From Thermoproteota archaeon (GTDB taxonomy: Archaea; Korarchaeota; Korarchaeia; Korarchaeales; Korarchaeaceae), in contig JAOZFH010000026.1 of the NCBI GenBank assembly GCA_027491415.1, positions 1 to 64,000 on the forward strand: a stretch of 64,000 nt of DNA, written 5' to 3'. Shown in pieces: positions 27,582 to 36,466 of this stretch; positions within the stretch are counted from its first letter, which is position 1; each line of letters starts with the position of its first letter. The position numbers and the translations under genes are program-made. The notes below the pieces were generated by a model. It was not told the origin of the DNA, searched no databases, and saw only the letters and a program-made list of their open reading frames with translations.

Positions 27582-28661
27582 TCAGCCTCCCCTGATGAAG
27601 TCCTCGACCATCTGCCTGGCCACAGGGTCGGGGTACTGTTTGGGCGGGTGCTTGAAGAAGTATGCGCTGACCCCAACCAGCGGCCCGGCGATTCCCCTGT
27701 CCTTCGCTATCTTCACGGCTCTGATCGCGTCGATCGCCACGCCTGCGGCGTTCGGCGAGTCCATGACGCTCAGCTTGACGTCGATGTAGATCGGGAACCC
27801 GCCGAACTGCTCGGCCTTGAGCCAGACGTACATGACCTTCCTGTCGCCGAGGAATGGAACGAAGTCGCTGGGGCCGATCCTTGCCTTGACCTCATACGGG
27901 ACGAGGCTGGTGACCGCCTCCGTCTTGCTGATCCTCTTGGTGGTGAGCCTGTCCTCCTCGATCATGTTGAGGAAGTCTGTGTTGCCTCCTATGTTCAGCT
28001 GGTAAGTCTCGATAATCTTGAGGCCCCTGGCCACGGCCAAGTCGACGATGGCCCTGTGGAGAATGGTCGCGCCGAGCTGGCTCTTGAAGTCGTCGCCCGC
28101 GGCGGGCACGCCAGCCTCCTCGAACTTCTTGCCCCACTCTGAGTCGCTGACGATGAACTCGGGTATCCCGTTGACGAATCCGGTGCCCGACTCCAGCGCC
28201 GCCCTGGCGTATGCCCTGCTGGCCTCGTAGGAGCCGACAGGGACCAGGTTCACGAGCACATCGGCGCCGACCTCCTTCAGGACATCGGCGACGTTGACGC
28301 TGGGCCTGGAGTCGTCCACCTTGAAGCCCTCGCCGTACTTGAAGTCCCTCATGTGCGGGGCCACCCCATCCAGCACGGGCCCCTTGAGGACCTCGACCCC
28401 CAGCTTGGGAACGTCCGCGAACTTGGGCACGCAGTTAGGAGGCGAGAATATCGCCTCAGACAGGTCCTTACCCAGCTTCCTCTCGTCCACATCAAAGGCC
28501 GCCACGAACTCGATGTCAGACACGTGGTAAGGGCCGAACTTGACATGCATCAGACCCGGAACGAAGCTGTCATCCGGGGCATCCCTGTAGAAATAGACAC
28601 CCTGCACGATCGCGGAGGCAACGTTCCCGACGCCCGCCAAGGCCACCCTGACCTTGCCCAT
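27582..28661 (-). CDS. ino1: Myo-inositol-1-phosphate synthase
   Basis: 359 residues. The Rossmann start VRVALAGVGNVASAIVQG binds NAD. Segments NLVPVGSYEAS, GIPEFIVSDSEW, GDDFKSQLGATILHR and GNTDFLNM are the conserved core of archaeal-type synthases that turn glucose 6-phosphate into inositol 1-phosphate. The product feeds archaetidylinositol and, in hyperthermophiles, compatible solutes. The ATG at 28661 follows GGGGGTGATTGG; an upstream frame start at 28685 is not needed. It is followed by a T-run terminator. Confidence 0.93.
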   Translation of the reverse strand: MGKVRVALAGVGNVASAIVQGVYFYRDAPDDSFVPGLMHVKFGPYHVSDIEFVAAFDVDERKLGKDLSEAIFSPPNCVPKFADVPKLGVEVLKGPVLDGVAPHMRDFKYGEGFKVDDSRPSVNVADVLKEVGADVLVNLVPVGSYEASRAYARAALESGTGFVNGIPEFIVSDSEWGKKFEEAGVPAAGDDFKSQLGATILHRAIVDLAVARGLKIIETYQLNIGGNTDFLNMIEEDRLTTKRISKTEAVTSLVPYEVKARIGPSDFVPFLGDRKVMYVWLKAEQFGGFPIYIDVKLSVMDSPNAAGVAIDAIRAVKIAKDRGIAGPLVGVSAYFFKHPPKQYPDPVARQMVEDFIRGG

Positions 28662-28783
28662 CCAATCACCCCCCACGCAAAGCATAAGACCCCCGCTTTT
28701 ATATTATGCGGTCGTGTAAGGTCGCCGAAAATCGGCGCCATCCCGTGCCCGGTGGGCCGAACCCCCGCAAGAAAAGTGTGAGT

Positions 28784-29011
28784 TCAGGGGGAGGCCTCCC
28801 GAACCTCCTCCTCAAGCTTGCCCTTATCGAGGGACAGGTGGGCGCTGACCGCCCGGCCCTGGTAGGATATGGACACCCAGCCGCCGTGCTTGAAGACCAC
28901 CAGGCACCCCGAGCTGGACTCGGCCACGGTCTTGGTCGGGTACCTCTTGATGACGTATCCCCTCTCCCTCAGCTTGGCTGCTACATCGTCTGAAACCAGC
29001 TTTGCCTCCAT
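28784..29011 (-). CDS. Small conserved-looking protein, unknown
   Basis: 75 residues, beginning MEAKLVSDDVAAKLRERGYV, then strands CLVVFKHGGWVSISYQG and a charged tail. It looks like a compact alpha/beta domain with an N-terminal helix. I do not recognise the family. The start is chosen for the strong Shine-Dalgarno GGAGGGGGG seven bases before the ATG. A hairpin (AAGGAG/CTCCTT, 29041-29059) lies in the leader. Confidence 0.55.
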   Translation of the reverse strand: MEAKLVSDDVAAKLRERGYVIKRYPTKTVAESSSGCLVVFKHGGWVSISYQGRAVSAHLSLDKGKLEEEVREASP

Positions 29012-29087
29012 GATTCGTCCCCCCTCCAATTTGTACCGCTAAGGAGGCGAGGTCTCCTTGTAGGTCACCATCTCTCTCAGATAAAAT

Positions 29088-29093
29088 AAAAAA
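29088..29093 (-). terminator. T-run downstream of the small secreted protein gene
   Basis: TTTTTT followed by ATTTTAT on the minus strand starts about 20 bases after the stop of the 86-residue gene, and fits an archaeal poly-T terminator. Confidence 0.35.
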
Positions 29094-29113
29094 TTCGGTA
29101 GAGAGGGGCGGCG

Positions 29114-29374
29114 TCAGATCGGCACGGGGAGAGGGGTCAGCGGGCCCCTGAGCGGCGGATGAGGCGGCACGCATATGGCCGCGGGGGGGTCGGGCGCCGG
29201 CTGGGGCGCCCCTATCCCGGTCCAATGGACAACGTGCTCCTCGGGAACCCTCTCATAAGGTAGATAAACGACTACTACTTGATACGGGAACGCTAAAGCT
29301 ACCGTTGCGCTCACCAACGCCGCCACGAGCGCCATCGCGGCGAGTCGCCTGGGCCACCCTCCCAACCGAGACAC
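29114..29374 (-). CDS. Small Pro-rich secreted or membrane-anchored protein
   Basis: 86 residues. A basic start (SRLGGWPRRL) and hydrophobic stretch AAMALVAALVSATVALAF look like a signal peptide or anchor. The rest is Pro-rich (PQPAPDPPAAICVPPHPP) with no known domain. A GTG start and a T-run after the stop support a real gene, but no family is recognised and a chance frame in GC-rich DNA is possible. Confidence 0.4.
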   Translation of the reverse strand: MSRLGGWPRRLAAMALVAALVSATVALAFPYQVVVVYLPYERVPEEHVVHWTGIGAPQPAPDPPAAICVPPHPPLRGPLTPLPVPI

Positions 29375-29441
29375 CTACGGTATCGAAGCCGAGGAGAAAA
29401 AAGAAGGGCGCTCGACGCCCGCCTTATGGTAGTAAGTTCCC

Positions 29442-30788
29442 TCAGGACAGCCCCTTCTCTCTCTCCACCTCTCCCATCTTGTCCAGGATTATGTCGATGG
29501 CCTTCCAGAGGTACTCCTCCGGTATGTTGAGGGGCGGGGCTATCCTGATTGTGCTGACGCCAGCCGTGATCACGGCTACGCCGCTCTTCCAGGCCCGCAT
29601 CATGACCTCCGCCGCCTCCTTCTTCGCTGGCTCCTTGGTCTCCCTGTCCTTGACGAGCTCAACGCCTATCATGAAGCCCTTCCCCCTGACGTCTCCCACC
29701 AGCGGGTGTTCGCTCATGGCGTCCACCAGCCGCTTCTTCACCTCCTCTCCGAGCTTCGCTGCCCTCTCAACCAGGTTTTCCCTCTCGATGACTGAGATCG
29801 TCGCGAGGCTGGCGGCGCACGAGACGGGGTTGCCGCCGAACGTGCTGGCGTGGGATCCTCCGACCCAGTCCATCAGCTCCTCCTTAGCTATCAGTGCCCC
29901 GAGCGGCAGCCCTCCACCGAGGGCCTTGGCCGAGGTGATGGCGTCGGGCACCACCCCCCAGTGCTCGATGGCCCACCACTTGCCGGACCGCCCCATGCCA
30001 GACTGGACCTCGTCCACTATCAGCAGGATCCCGTGCTTGTCTGCCAGCTTCCTGAGCCGCTCGAAGTACCCCCGGGGCGGCGGGACGTAGCCGCCCTCCC
30101 CCTGGATTGGCTCGATCACGAAGGCCGCGACCTCGTCCGGAGGGACATACTTGTTCAGCACCCACTCCTCGATGAAGTCCACGCAGTAGAGCCCGCAGTC
30201 CGGGAACTGCTGCCTGAACGGACACCTGTAGCAGTAGGGGTAGGGTACGTGGACGACGCTTGGTATGAGCGGGGAGAACCGCCCCCTCTGGACGGGCTTG
30301 CTCGACGTCAGGCTCAACGAGCCGAGGGTCCTGCCGTGAAAGGCCCCTATGAAGCCGATGAAGTACTGCCGCCTGGTGTGCCAGCGGGCCATCTTGAGCG
30401 CGGCCTCGACTGCCTCCGTCCCGCTGTTCCCGAAGTAGACCCTCTTCCTGAAGTCTCCCGGCGTGATCTCGACGAGCTTCTCGGCTAGCCTGACGGAGGG
30501 CTCGTAGTAGAAGTCCGTGTTCGAGTAGTGAAGTAGGAGATCCGCCTGCTCCTTTACGGCCTTGAGGACCTCGGGGTGCCCGTGGCCAACGTTCATGACG
30601 GCCAGGCCCGAGTTGAGGTCTATGTACACGTTGCCGTCAACGTCATAGAGGAGGGCACCCTTAGCGTGATCGACCACCAAGGGATAAAACCTCACGTAGG
30701 ACGGCGAGATGACCCTTTGATCCCGTTCGAGGAGTTCGCGAGCCTTGGGGCCGGGCGGCTCGACTAGTATCTTGGGAACCTCCTCCAA
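29442..30788 (-). CDS. Class III PLP-dependent aminotransferase (acetylornithine/4-aminobutyrate type)
   Basis: 448 residues. Fold type I, class III signature: VYFGNSGTEAVEAALKMAR, AFHGRTLGSLSL, VIEPIQGEGGYV, LLIVDEVQSGMGRSG and the PLP lysine in TSAKALGGGLPLGA. A Cys-containing insert (PYCYRCPFRQQFPDCG) is typical of the archaeal 4-aminobutyrate/omega-amino acid transaminase and amino-acid racemase group. Substrate is not decided by sequence. A TATA-like element at about 30824-30836 puts the transcript start near 30803, so the TTG at 30788 is preferred over the TTG at 30815. Confidence 0.85.
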   Translation of the reverse strand: MEEVPKILVEPPGPKARELLERDQRVISPSYVRFYPLVVDHAKGALLYDVDGNVYIDLNSGLAVMNVGHGHPEVLKAVKEQADLLLHYSNTDFYYEPSVRLAEKLVEITPGDFRKRVYFGNSGTEAVEAALKMARWHTRRQYFIGFIGAFHGRTLGSLSLTSSKPVQRGRFSPLIPSVVHVPYPYCYRCPFRQQFPDCGLYCVDFIEEWVLNKYVPPDEVAAFVIEPIQGEGGYVPPPRGYFERLRKLADKHGILLIVDEVQSGMGRSGKWWAIEHWGVVPDAITSAKALGGGLPLGALIAKEELMDWVGGSHASTFGGNPVSCAASLATISVIERENLVERAAKLGEEVKKRLVDAMSEHPLVGDVRGKGFMIGVELVKDRETKEPAKKEAAEVMMRAWKSGVAVITAGVSTIRIAPPLNIPEEYLWKAIDIILDKMGEVEREKGLS

Positions 30789-30927
30789 GAGCCGACACCC
30801 GAGGCCCCCCCTCAATGAACCGTAAAAATATTATCCCCTTTGGAGTCAGGGGAATCTCCCTAGCCCCTTGAGGGCAGGCGGAGCGAGACCGTTGGCCTTC
30901 CCCTTGGATTGGAAGTTTGGTTTAGGG

Positions 30928-31362
30928 CTAGTCAAGAGAGCCCTTAGGAGAGACCTTTTTGAGTAGCTCAGGCCTCATGGCGTCGTACTTGCAGATGAGC
31001 TGCGCCGTCTCCGCGTATTTTTCCCTGGACCCGACATCCGAGTCGCAGAAGACTCCGAGCTTACGGGCCGTGTAGCAGGCCTCGCAGACCAGGATCGCCG
31101 CCTCGTCCTTCCCGAGCTTGCCCTCGGCCAATCCTCGGGCCAACCTCTTCACGATGGAGATCACCTCTGGGTACTTGTCCAGCCTCAGCTTTCCTCCCCT
31201 GGTCCCCCTCAAGTACTGGCTAATGGCCGCCTGAGTGACTCCGAGGAGTTCGGCCGCCTCAACTTGCTTCTTCCCCGAGTTCATAACCAGCTCTCTCGCC
31301 ACCATCGCCCTTATCGCTGGGATCAGCGTCTTTACGACGAGTTCGCAGGGCTGAGCTATCAT
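30928..31362 (-). CDS. XRE-family HTH transcriptional regulator (COG2522-like)
   Basis: 144 residues. The N-terminal region PCELVVKTLIPAIRAMVA leads into a helix-turn-helix, KKQVEAAELLGVTQAAISQYL. The C-terminal part has ILVCEACYTARKLGVFC with three Cys that could bind a ligand or metal. This matches the archaeal COG2522 regulators. Start ATG at 31362, because the TATA box at 31390-31397 predicts a transcript start only about six bases upstream. Paired GTTTTAC repeats around that TATA box suggest autoregulation. The aminotransferase gene lies downstream in the same direction. Confidence 0.85.
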   Translation of the reverse strand: MIAQPCELVVKTLIPAIRAMVARELVMNSGKKQVEAAELLGVTQAAISQYLRGTRGGKLRLDKYPEVISIVKRLARGLAEGKLGKDEAAILVCEACYTARKLGVFCDSDVGSREKYAETAQLICKYDAMRPELLKKVSPKGSLD

Positions 31363-31380
31363 TCGCTTCACCTTCACGGG

Positions 31381-31408
31381 GTTTTACGATATATTACGCC
31401 CGTTTTAC
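31381..31408 (-). promoter_or_regulatory. Direct repeats GTTTTAC flanking the regulator's TATA box
   Basis: GTTTTAC occurs at 31381-31387 and 31402-31408, exactly 21 bases (two helical turns) apart, with the minus-strand TATA box TAATATAT between them. Two sites on one DNA face beside the promoter of an HTH gene suggest an autoregulatory operator. Confidence 0.45.
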
Positions 31409-31489
31409 AGGGGGCTTATTAAGTCATCGGTCCCGGCAGGATGGCTGGGAAGCTTTGAAAACTGTGACCTCCGCCCTGCGGCAGAGCGG

Positions 31490-32737
31490 GTGCCGGTGTT
31501 GGCTGTGGGACGGGTCGTCAAGGCGGTCATTATCCTGGCCGCGGCCCTCTTCGTGCTCAGCGTCGAAGTCCACTATTCCCCCATAAGTCTGGCGATCTCA
31601 CCGGCGCTGGCCGTGCTCTTCGCTTGGGCAGCCTCAGCCTGGACAACTCGGGGAGGGAGATGGAGGGGCCTCGGGCAGGCAGACATCTTGGGGCTGATGG
31701 GTGGAGGGGCGATCGCCTACACGGTCTCGCCGCTTCTGGGGGCCGCCCTGGCCGCCGTCGCAGGGTACAAACCCTGGACGGAGGGCGGAGCCCCCCTCTT
31801 AAGAGTGAATCGAGGTTCGTCGGGGGGAGGGGTCGCGGAGGCGTCGGGGGGGTGTGGCATCCCCGCTCTCCCGCGGGCATTTGAGTCCCTGCTCGTCGTC
31901 GGTCCGGACCTGAGGTCCTCGGCCAGAGTCGCCTTCAGGATGGCGGCGGCCGCCGCGGCCTCCCCCCTCAGGGTTGTGGTGGTGGACACAGCCGGCGTTG
32001 CAAGGGAGGAACTCGACGAGCTGGGTTCTCCGTATGTAGAGGTCGGCCCCGAGGATATGGACCTGGTCAGCCCCACTGCCAGGCCAGAGCACTACCTCAA
32101 GGCCGCGAGCATACTGTCGGCGGCGTGCGGAGGTAACGCCGCGGCGGTCGAGGCCGCGCTGAGGAACAGGTCGCTCGACTCGCTGGCGAGGGACCTCACC
32201 TCTCCGCCCGACCTTAGGACGCTGGCAAGGAGCTTCTCCGGCGGGGTGAGGGTCTCGGTAATAGACGCTATGCCGAGGTTCGGGGCGCTGGTGGTCGACC
32301 TTTCAGCCCTGGAGCCCGCCACGGTCAGAGAGTCGGCCGCCATCTTAGTGGCAATGCAGGGGCTCTCCACAGACTACCCACCCTTCCTCGTGGCTACCGC
32401 GCTGTCAGCTTCTGTGTCTCGGGACGCCGACAGGAGACTCAGGGCCGAGCTGATTGACCTGATCTCCAAGATGTCTGAGAGGGGCCTCATCCTCGCCGTG
32501 GACTCGAGCGCCGATGCGAGGATCTGGGACGCCTTCCCCGTGCTGGTTCTCTGCCCAGGGATGAGGGTCTCCTGGCAGTCTCAAGTTTTGGGGGGGCTCA
32601 GGCTCCTCGACAGAGACAGCCTTCGAGAGCTGAGGAAGCTCGAGAGCGATGAGGTGCTCGTCGTCTGGGGGAGTCCGCCCAAGAGAGCGAGGATTAAGCT
32701 CAGAGATATCAGGCCCCTGGCCAGTCGGAGAGAGTAA
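31490..32737 (+). CDS. Membrane protein with degenerate HerA/FtsK-like ATPase domain
   Basis: 415 residues. Two or three N-terminal helices (AVIILAAALFVLSV; ISPALAVLFAWAASAW) are followed by a soluble domain. LLVVGPDLRSSARVAFRMA sits where a Walker A would be but lacks GKT/S, and VVVVDTAGVA follows as a Walker B-like strand. The C-terminal part, MSERGLILAVDSSADARIWDAF and the ending WGSPPKRARIKL, resembles the last strands of HerA/VirB4-type ATPases. The family assignment is my inference from this order and could be wrong. GTG start. The 3' end overlaps the convergent oxidoreductase gene by 29 bases. Confidence 0.5.
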   Translation: MPVLAVGRVVKAVIILAAALFVLSVEVHYSPISLAISPALAVLFAWAASAWTTRGGRWRGLGQADILGLMGGGAIAYTVSPLLGAALAAVAGYKPWTEGGAPLLRVNRGSSGGGVAEASGGCGIPALPRAFESLLVVGPDLRSSARVAFRMAAAAAASPLRVVVVDTAGVAREELDELGSPYVEVGPEDMDLVSPTARPEHYLKAASILSAACGGNAAAVEAALRNRSLDSLARDLTSPPDLRTLARSFSGGVRVSVIDAMPRFGALVVDLSALEPATVRESAAILVAMQGLSTDYPPFLVATALSASVSRDADRRLRAELIDLISKMSERGLILAVDSSADARIWDAFPVLVLCPGMRVSWQSQVLGGLRLLDRDSLRELRKLESDEVLVVWGSPPKRARIKLRDIRPLASRRE

Positions 32738-33845
32738 CCGCCGACCTGACCAGCCTTGTGGGAAGGATCAACGACGCTAGGTCCCAGACCGGCGCGTATT
32801 TCATCAGGAGGGTGGCGATCCTCCTGAACCTCAGCGCCCTGCCCAGGATCGGCGCTATGTGGGCCCTCATCGCCGACTCGTAGGCCGCCCCCCCTCCGCC
32901 GTCGGCTATAGAACTCCCGGCCAGCGCGCCCGATATCATCCCTGTGTTTATTCCGCCCCCGTTGGAGGGTATGCACGTCCCCGCGGCGTCACCCGCAAGG
33001 AGAAGCCGACCGACGTGAAGGCGGTCCCTGAGGCCAGCCACGGGGAGGATCCTGCCCCTTAGGTCATCCTCGGGCGAAGAGTCGGATAGCTGAGGGAGCC
33101 TGGCGACAAGGTTCGAGAAGTACTCGGCCGCCGAGCGGGGGGAGGGGAGAGGGTAACCCAGCCCCACGTTTGCGGTCCCCCTCCCCCTCGGGATTATCCA
33201 GGCGTACCCGCCGGGCGCCACCCTGGAGTCGACCCACATGAGCAGGCGGTCCTCGGGGTACCTCACCCGAGACCTCTTCTGGTTGACCGCCAGGGCCACC
33301 TCCCGATACGGACCCAGGCCCGCGGATCTGGCGGCGGTGGAGAAGACCCCGTCCGCGGCCACGAGCCAGTCCACGTACAGGGAGGTGGCCTCCCTCCCCC
33401 CTTTGAGGATGAGCCTCACGCCGTCCCTCTGAAGCTCGACCCCGGACACGGTGGTTCCCAGCTTGAGCTCTGAGCCAAGCCTCTCGGCCCGACGAGCGGC
33501 TGCGCGGAGGAATCTGGCCCTGTCGAAGACCCTGGAGGGAAACTCCAGCTCGACGACCCTCCTCGATCCAAGCCTGAGTTCCAGGACGTCGATCCTCGTC
33601 AGAGTGGTCCTCGGAAGATCCAGGAGTTCATACGTGTAGTCGACGACCCACCACAGGTGCTCGGGGAGGATGGACCTCGCCCACTCTGGCTCCGGAATGA
33701 ACTCGCCGCAGATCGTGGGTCTGCCGGGCTCTCGCTCTCGGGATATCAGGACCACATCGAGACCCCTCTCGGCGAGGAGATTCGCCGCCGTGACCCCCGT
33801 CGGCCCGGCCCCCACCACGGCAACGTGGCGCCTCTCCCGGCTCAC
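32709..33845 (-). CDS. Geranylgeranyl reductase family FAD-dependent oxidoreductase
   Basis: 378 residues. The FAD-binding start VAVVGAGPTGVTAANLLAERG, the GRPTICGEFIPEPEW segment and GRLLLAGDAAGTCIPSNGGGI are the family marks. Archaeal members saturate the geranylgeranyl chains of membrane lipids; others act on chlorophyll-type or quinone side chains. Tetraether synthase lies next door, upstream in the same direction, which supports a lipid role. The GTG at 33845 is used; the frame extends to 33872 without a better start. Confidence 0.8.
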   Translation of the reverse strand: MSRERRHVAVVGAGPTGVTAANLLAERGLDVVLISREREPGRPTICGEFIPEPEWARSILPEHLWWVVDYTYELLDLPRTTLTRIDVLELRLGSRRVVELEFPSRVFDRARFLRAAARRAERLGSELKLGTTVSGVELQRDGVRLILKGGREATSLYVDWLVAADGVFSTAARSAGLGPYREVALAVNQKRSRVRYPEDRLLMWVDSRVAPGGYAWIIPRGRGTANVGLGYPLPSPRSAAEYFSNLVARLPQLSDSSPEDDLRGRILPVAGLRDRLHVGRLLLAGDAAGTCIPSNGGGINTGMISGALAGSSIADGGGGAAYESAMRAHIAPILGRALRFRRIATLLMKYAPVWDLASLILPTRLVRSAVTLSDWPGA

Positions 33846-33901
33846 CCCTACCCTCTCCCACGGTGGGAACAAAAATTGAGAAAGAGGGAGACAGCGGGCA
33901 A

Positions 33902-35614
33902 TCAGGACTTCTTCCAGAGGTGCATGAAGGGCGCGTAGGTCCTCTTGTAGGGCTCTCCGGCCTCGAGCTTCTTCACGTCCCTCCTGTACTTGCTCTCAGG
34001 CCCGATCATCTTGGCCCCGTGGGTCCTGGCGTACTCCTCCAAGGGGACCCCGTGCCGTCTCTGGATGTAGTCCCTGTAGAGGTCCGGCAGGACGTTGAAC
34101 GTGCAGAACGGGATCACCCTCCCGTCGGGCGAGAGGTAGTGGATGTTGCACCTCATAACCCTCTGCACATCGTAGTTGTAGAGGTCCATGAAGTGCATCA
34201 TGCCGAGAAACAGCGACTTGTAGTGGAACTCCGCCAGGGCATCGTAGTTCCTTCTGAGGAGGACATGCCTCATGAGCGCCAGCACGTTGATTCCCTCGGG
34301 CTGCCTCTCTCTGTCGATGAACCTGGAGAGGTTGGCGGCGATCTTGAGGAGCGTCACCCACCTGTTGGCGCCGGCCCTGAGTTCCTCTACCTTCTCCAGC
34401 ACGTACTCCCTGAATCCCTCTACGTCTATGAAGTCGGTTATCGGGACGAACCTCTTCACGCGCCTCTCCCCGTCGACCCGTTCGAACTCGGGGAACACGT
34501 ACGTCGCCGCCCCGCACGCCGGGTGATTGGTCATCTTGAACTGGGGCTTGCCGGTCAGGGCCTCAACCAGGTCGCTGAAGAAGGTCACGAATGGCACGGG
34601 GTACCAGGCGTCCATCGGGATCTGGCCGTTGGTCTGCTCCTCGATGAGCCTTATCACGTCGGGGATCGTGATCCTCAGCCTCTCCCTCTCTGACCTAGGC
34701 ACCCTGCCGGTCAGGGAGATGGGCTGGAAGTTCACCCCCCTGATGACGTCGATGTTCAGGGCCGCGAAGCGAATGATGTCTCCGAGCTCGTGTGTGTTGA
34801 ACCCGTTTATCACGGTGGGAACGAGCACTATGCTGGTCATGCCCGACTCCCTGGCTATGTCGAGGATGTAGGGGATCTCCCAGTGGTTCTTCACGTTGGT
34901 CTTCGGGCTGACCCCGTCGAAGCTCAGGTACATCGTGTTGACTCCGGCCTGCCTGACCTGCCTCATCAGCTCAGGCTTCTGTAGGAACGTTATGCCGTGG
35001 GTGTTGAGCTGGATGTGCCTTACACCCTCCCCCTTGATCATCCTGATGATGTCGACCAGATCCTCCCTCAGCGTGGGTTCGCCCCCAGTTAACTGGACGG
35101 CCAGACCTGGAACGGGCCTCTCTCTCCTGAGAACCCTCACCATCTGCCTAATCTGCTCCAGAGACGGTTCGTAGACAAATCCAGCCCTCTCCGCGTAGAA
35201 GAAGCAGTACCAGCAGTCGAGGTTGCACCTGTTGGTCAGCACTATGTTCGCGAGGGCGGTCATATCGCCGTGGGCCGGGCAGAGGCCGCAGCTGAACGGA
35301 CACGGGGCAGTCATGGGGACGATCGGCTCGATCTTCATCGGTGGAACCTCGAAGCGGAACGCCCTCTCGTAGAACCTAGCGTCTCCCCAGTAGAGCTCCT
35401 CAATCTCCCCGTGTTCGGGGCAGACTCTGCGAATGAAGACCTTACCGTCCCTCTCAAAGACCACGGCCGGGAGCAGCCTGTAGCACTCGGGGCACAGCGA
35501 GAGCGTCCTCCTTAGGAGCTTCTCACCCTCCCTCACGGACGGGGTGGGGCCCCCAATTGGTATTTCTCTCTCTGCTACCCTGACAACCCTCTCTGCGACG
35601 CTCTGTTCTACCAT
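33902..35614 (-). CDS. tes: Radical SAM tetraether lipid synthase (Tes)
   Basis: 570 residues. The N-terminal Cys region (LCPECYRLLP..RVCPEHGEIEEL) and PMTAPCPFSCGLCPAHG precede the SAM cluster motif NRCNLDCWYCFFYAE. LTGGEPTLREDL and LNTHGITF follow, as in the MJ0619-type proteins shown to be tetraether synthase. Tes couples the ends of two diether lipid tails to make tetraether lipids, using three iron-sulfur clusters, at the membrane. A zinc or cluster-like CNIHYLSPDGRVIPFCTF occurs near the C-terminus. ATG start. The neighbour is a geranylgeranyl reductase-like gene. Confidence 0.88.
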   Translation of the reverse strand: MVEQSVAERVVRVAEREIPIGGPTPSVREGEKLLRRTLSLCPECYRLLPAVVFERDGKVFIRRVCPEHGEIEELYWGDARFYERAFRFEVPPMKIEPIVPMTAPCPFSCGLCPAHGDMTALANIVLTNRCNLDCWYCFFYAERAGFVYEPSLEQIRQMVRVLRRERPVPGLAVQLTGGEPTLREDLVDIIRMIKGEGVRHIQLNTHGITFLQKPELMRQVRQAGVNTMYLSFDGVSPKTNVKNHWEIPYILDIARESGMTSIVLVPTVINGFNTHELGDIIRFAALNIDVIRGVNFQPISLTGRVPRSERERLRITIPDVIRLIEEQTNGQIPMDAWYPVPFVTFFSDLVEALTGKPQFKMTNHPACGAATYVFPEFERVDGERRVKRFVPITDFIDVEGFREYVLEKVEELRAGANRWVTLLKIAANLSRFIDRERQPEGINVLALMRHVLLRRNYDALAEFHYKSLFLGMMHFMDLYNYDVQRVMRCNIHYLSPDGRVIPFCTFNVLPDLYRDYIQRRHGVPLEEYARTHGAKMIGPESKYRRDVKKLEAGEPYKRTYAPFMHLWKKS

Positions 35615-35791
35615 ATTTCACCAACTCCCTCCGCCCGCCCCTCGAGCGGGCTGGCGGGCAGATTTCCACTATCCCCCCTCGATAAGTAATTAAAGTCTGT
35701 CGGGCCTTTTGACACTCTGTAGCACGAAGTTGACGACAGAGAGATCGTATTTTCCCATCATCACCGTTAAGAGTTTTCCGGAGGTGCGAGG

Positions 35792-36430
35792 TTGAAAGGT
35801 CGTCGTCGGGCTATTGCGCTCCGGCTCGCAGCGGAGGCAGCCGCTCTGAACTCCGGAGGGGTCGGCGAGGCCGAGGAACTCGAGGCCATCGCCGCCGCCC
35901 TTGCCAGGGGCACGCGGCCGACTGTGAAGACGAAGCGAGGGGAGGTCTTCACCAGAATCTGTGAAGCATACGCATCTGGATGGGAGGACCTCTCCAGGCT
36001 GACGGACAGCCTGTTCGAAGAGCTGGATCCCGGGTTGAGGGCGGCCCTCACGGTCTTGCTCGTGGACCTCGCGCCAGAGTTCGAGGGGCGCGCCATGGAC
36101 TCGGCCGTGAAGTGGCTCGAGCGGGTGGAACCGGACCTCCGTGTGGCGGCGGTCAAGGTCTTGGGGGCGCTCGCGGAGCTTGGAAGCAGGAGAGCGCTTG
36201 AAAGGGTTCTGAAGGTACTGAAGGCCGAGTGGGAGGTCAAGAAGGTTCGCCTCGCGGCGCTCGGGAGCCTCCTAGGCATAGCGGAGTCGAGGCCCGAGGT
36301 CGGGGAGGTGATCACCTCCGAGCTGGGGGCCGCGCTGAGTAAGGAGAGAGACCCGGAGGTGCGGATCGGCATCCTCTCCGCGCTCATCTCCCTGCTAGAG
36401 CGCCGGGCGCCTGAGTCTAGTTTTGATTAA
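35792..36430 (+). CDS. HEAT-like repeat protein
   Basis: 212 residues made of paired helices of HEAT/ARM type: LTDSLFEELDPGLRAALTVLL, abridged, then VEPDLRVAAVKVLGALAELG, abridged, and DPEVRIGILSALISLLERR. No catalytic residues are seen, so a protein-binding scaffold is likely. The TTG start is supported by GGAGGTG five bases upstream. It stands alone, followed by the promoter of the metallo-hydrolase gene (GATTAAAATC near 36424-36433). Confidence 0.65.
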   Translation: MKGRRRAIALRLAAEAAALNSGGVGEAEELEAIAAALARGTRPTVKTKRGEVFTRICEAYASGWEDLSRLTDSLFEELDPGLRAALTVLLVDLAPEFEGRAMDSAVKWLERVEPDLRVAAVKVLGALAELGSRRALERVLKVLKAEWEVKKVRLAALGSLLGIAESRPEVGEVITSELGAALSKERDPEVRIGILSALISLLERRAPESSFD

Positions 36431-36466
36431 AATCTGAGGCTCGTTCCAGACTCCGGGGTGGATGCC

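Noticed and set aside
33863-34693. A 276-codon open frame antisense to tetraether synthase
   Set aside because: It is a mirror of the conserved radical SAM gene and shows no protein motifs.
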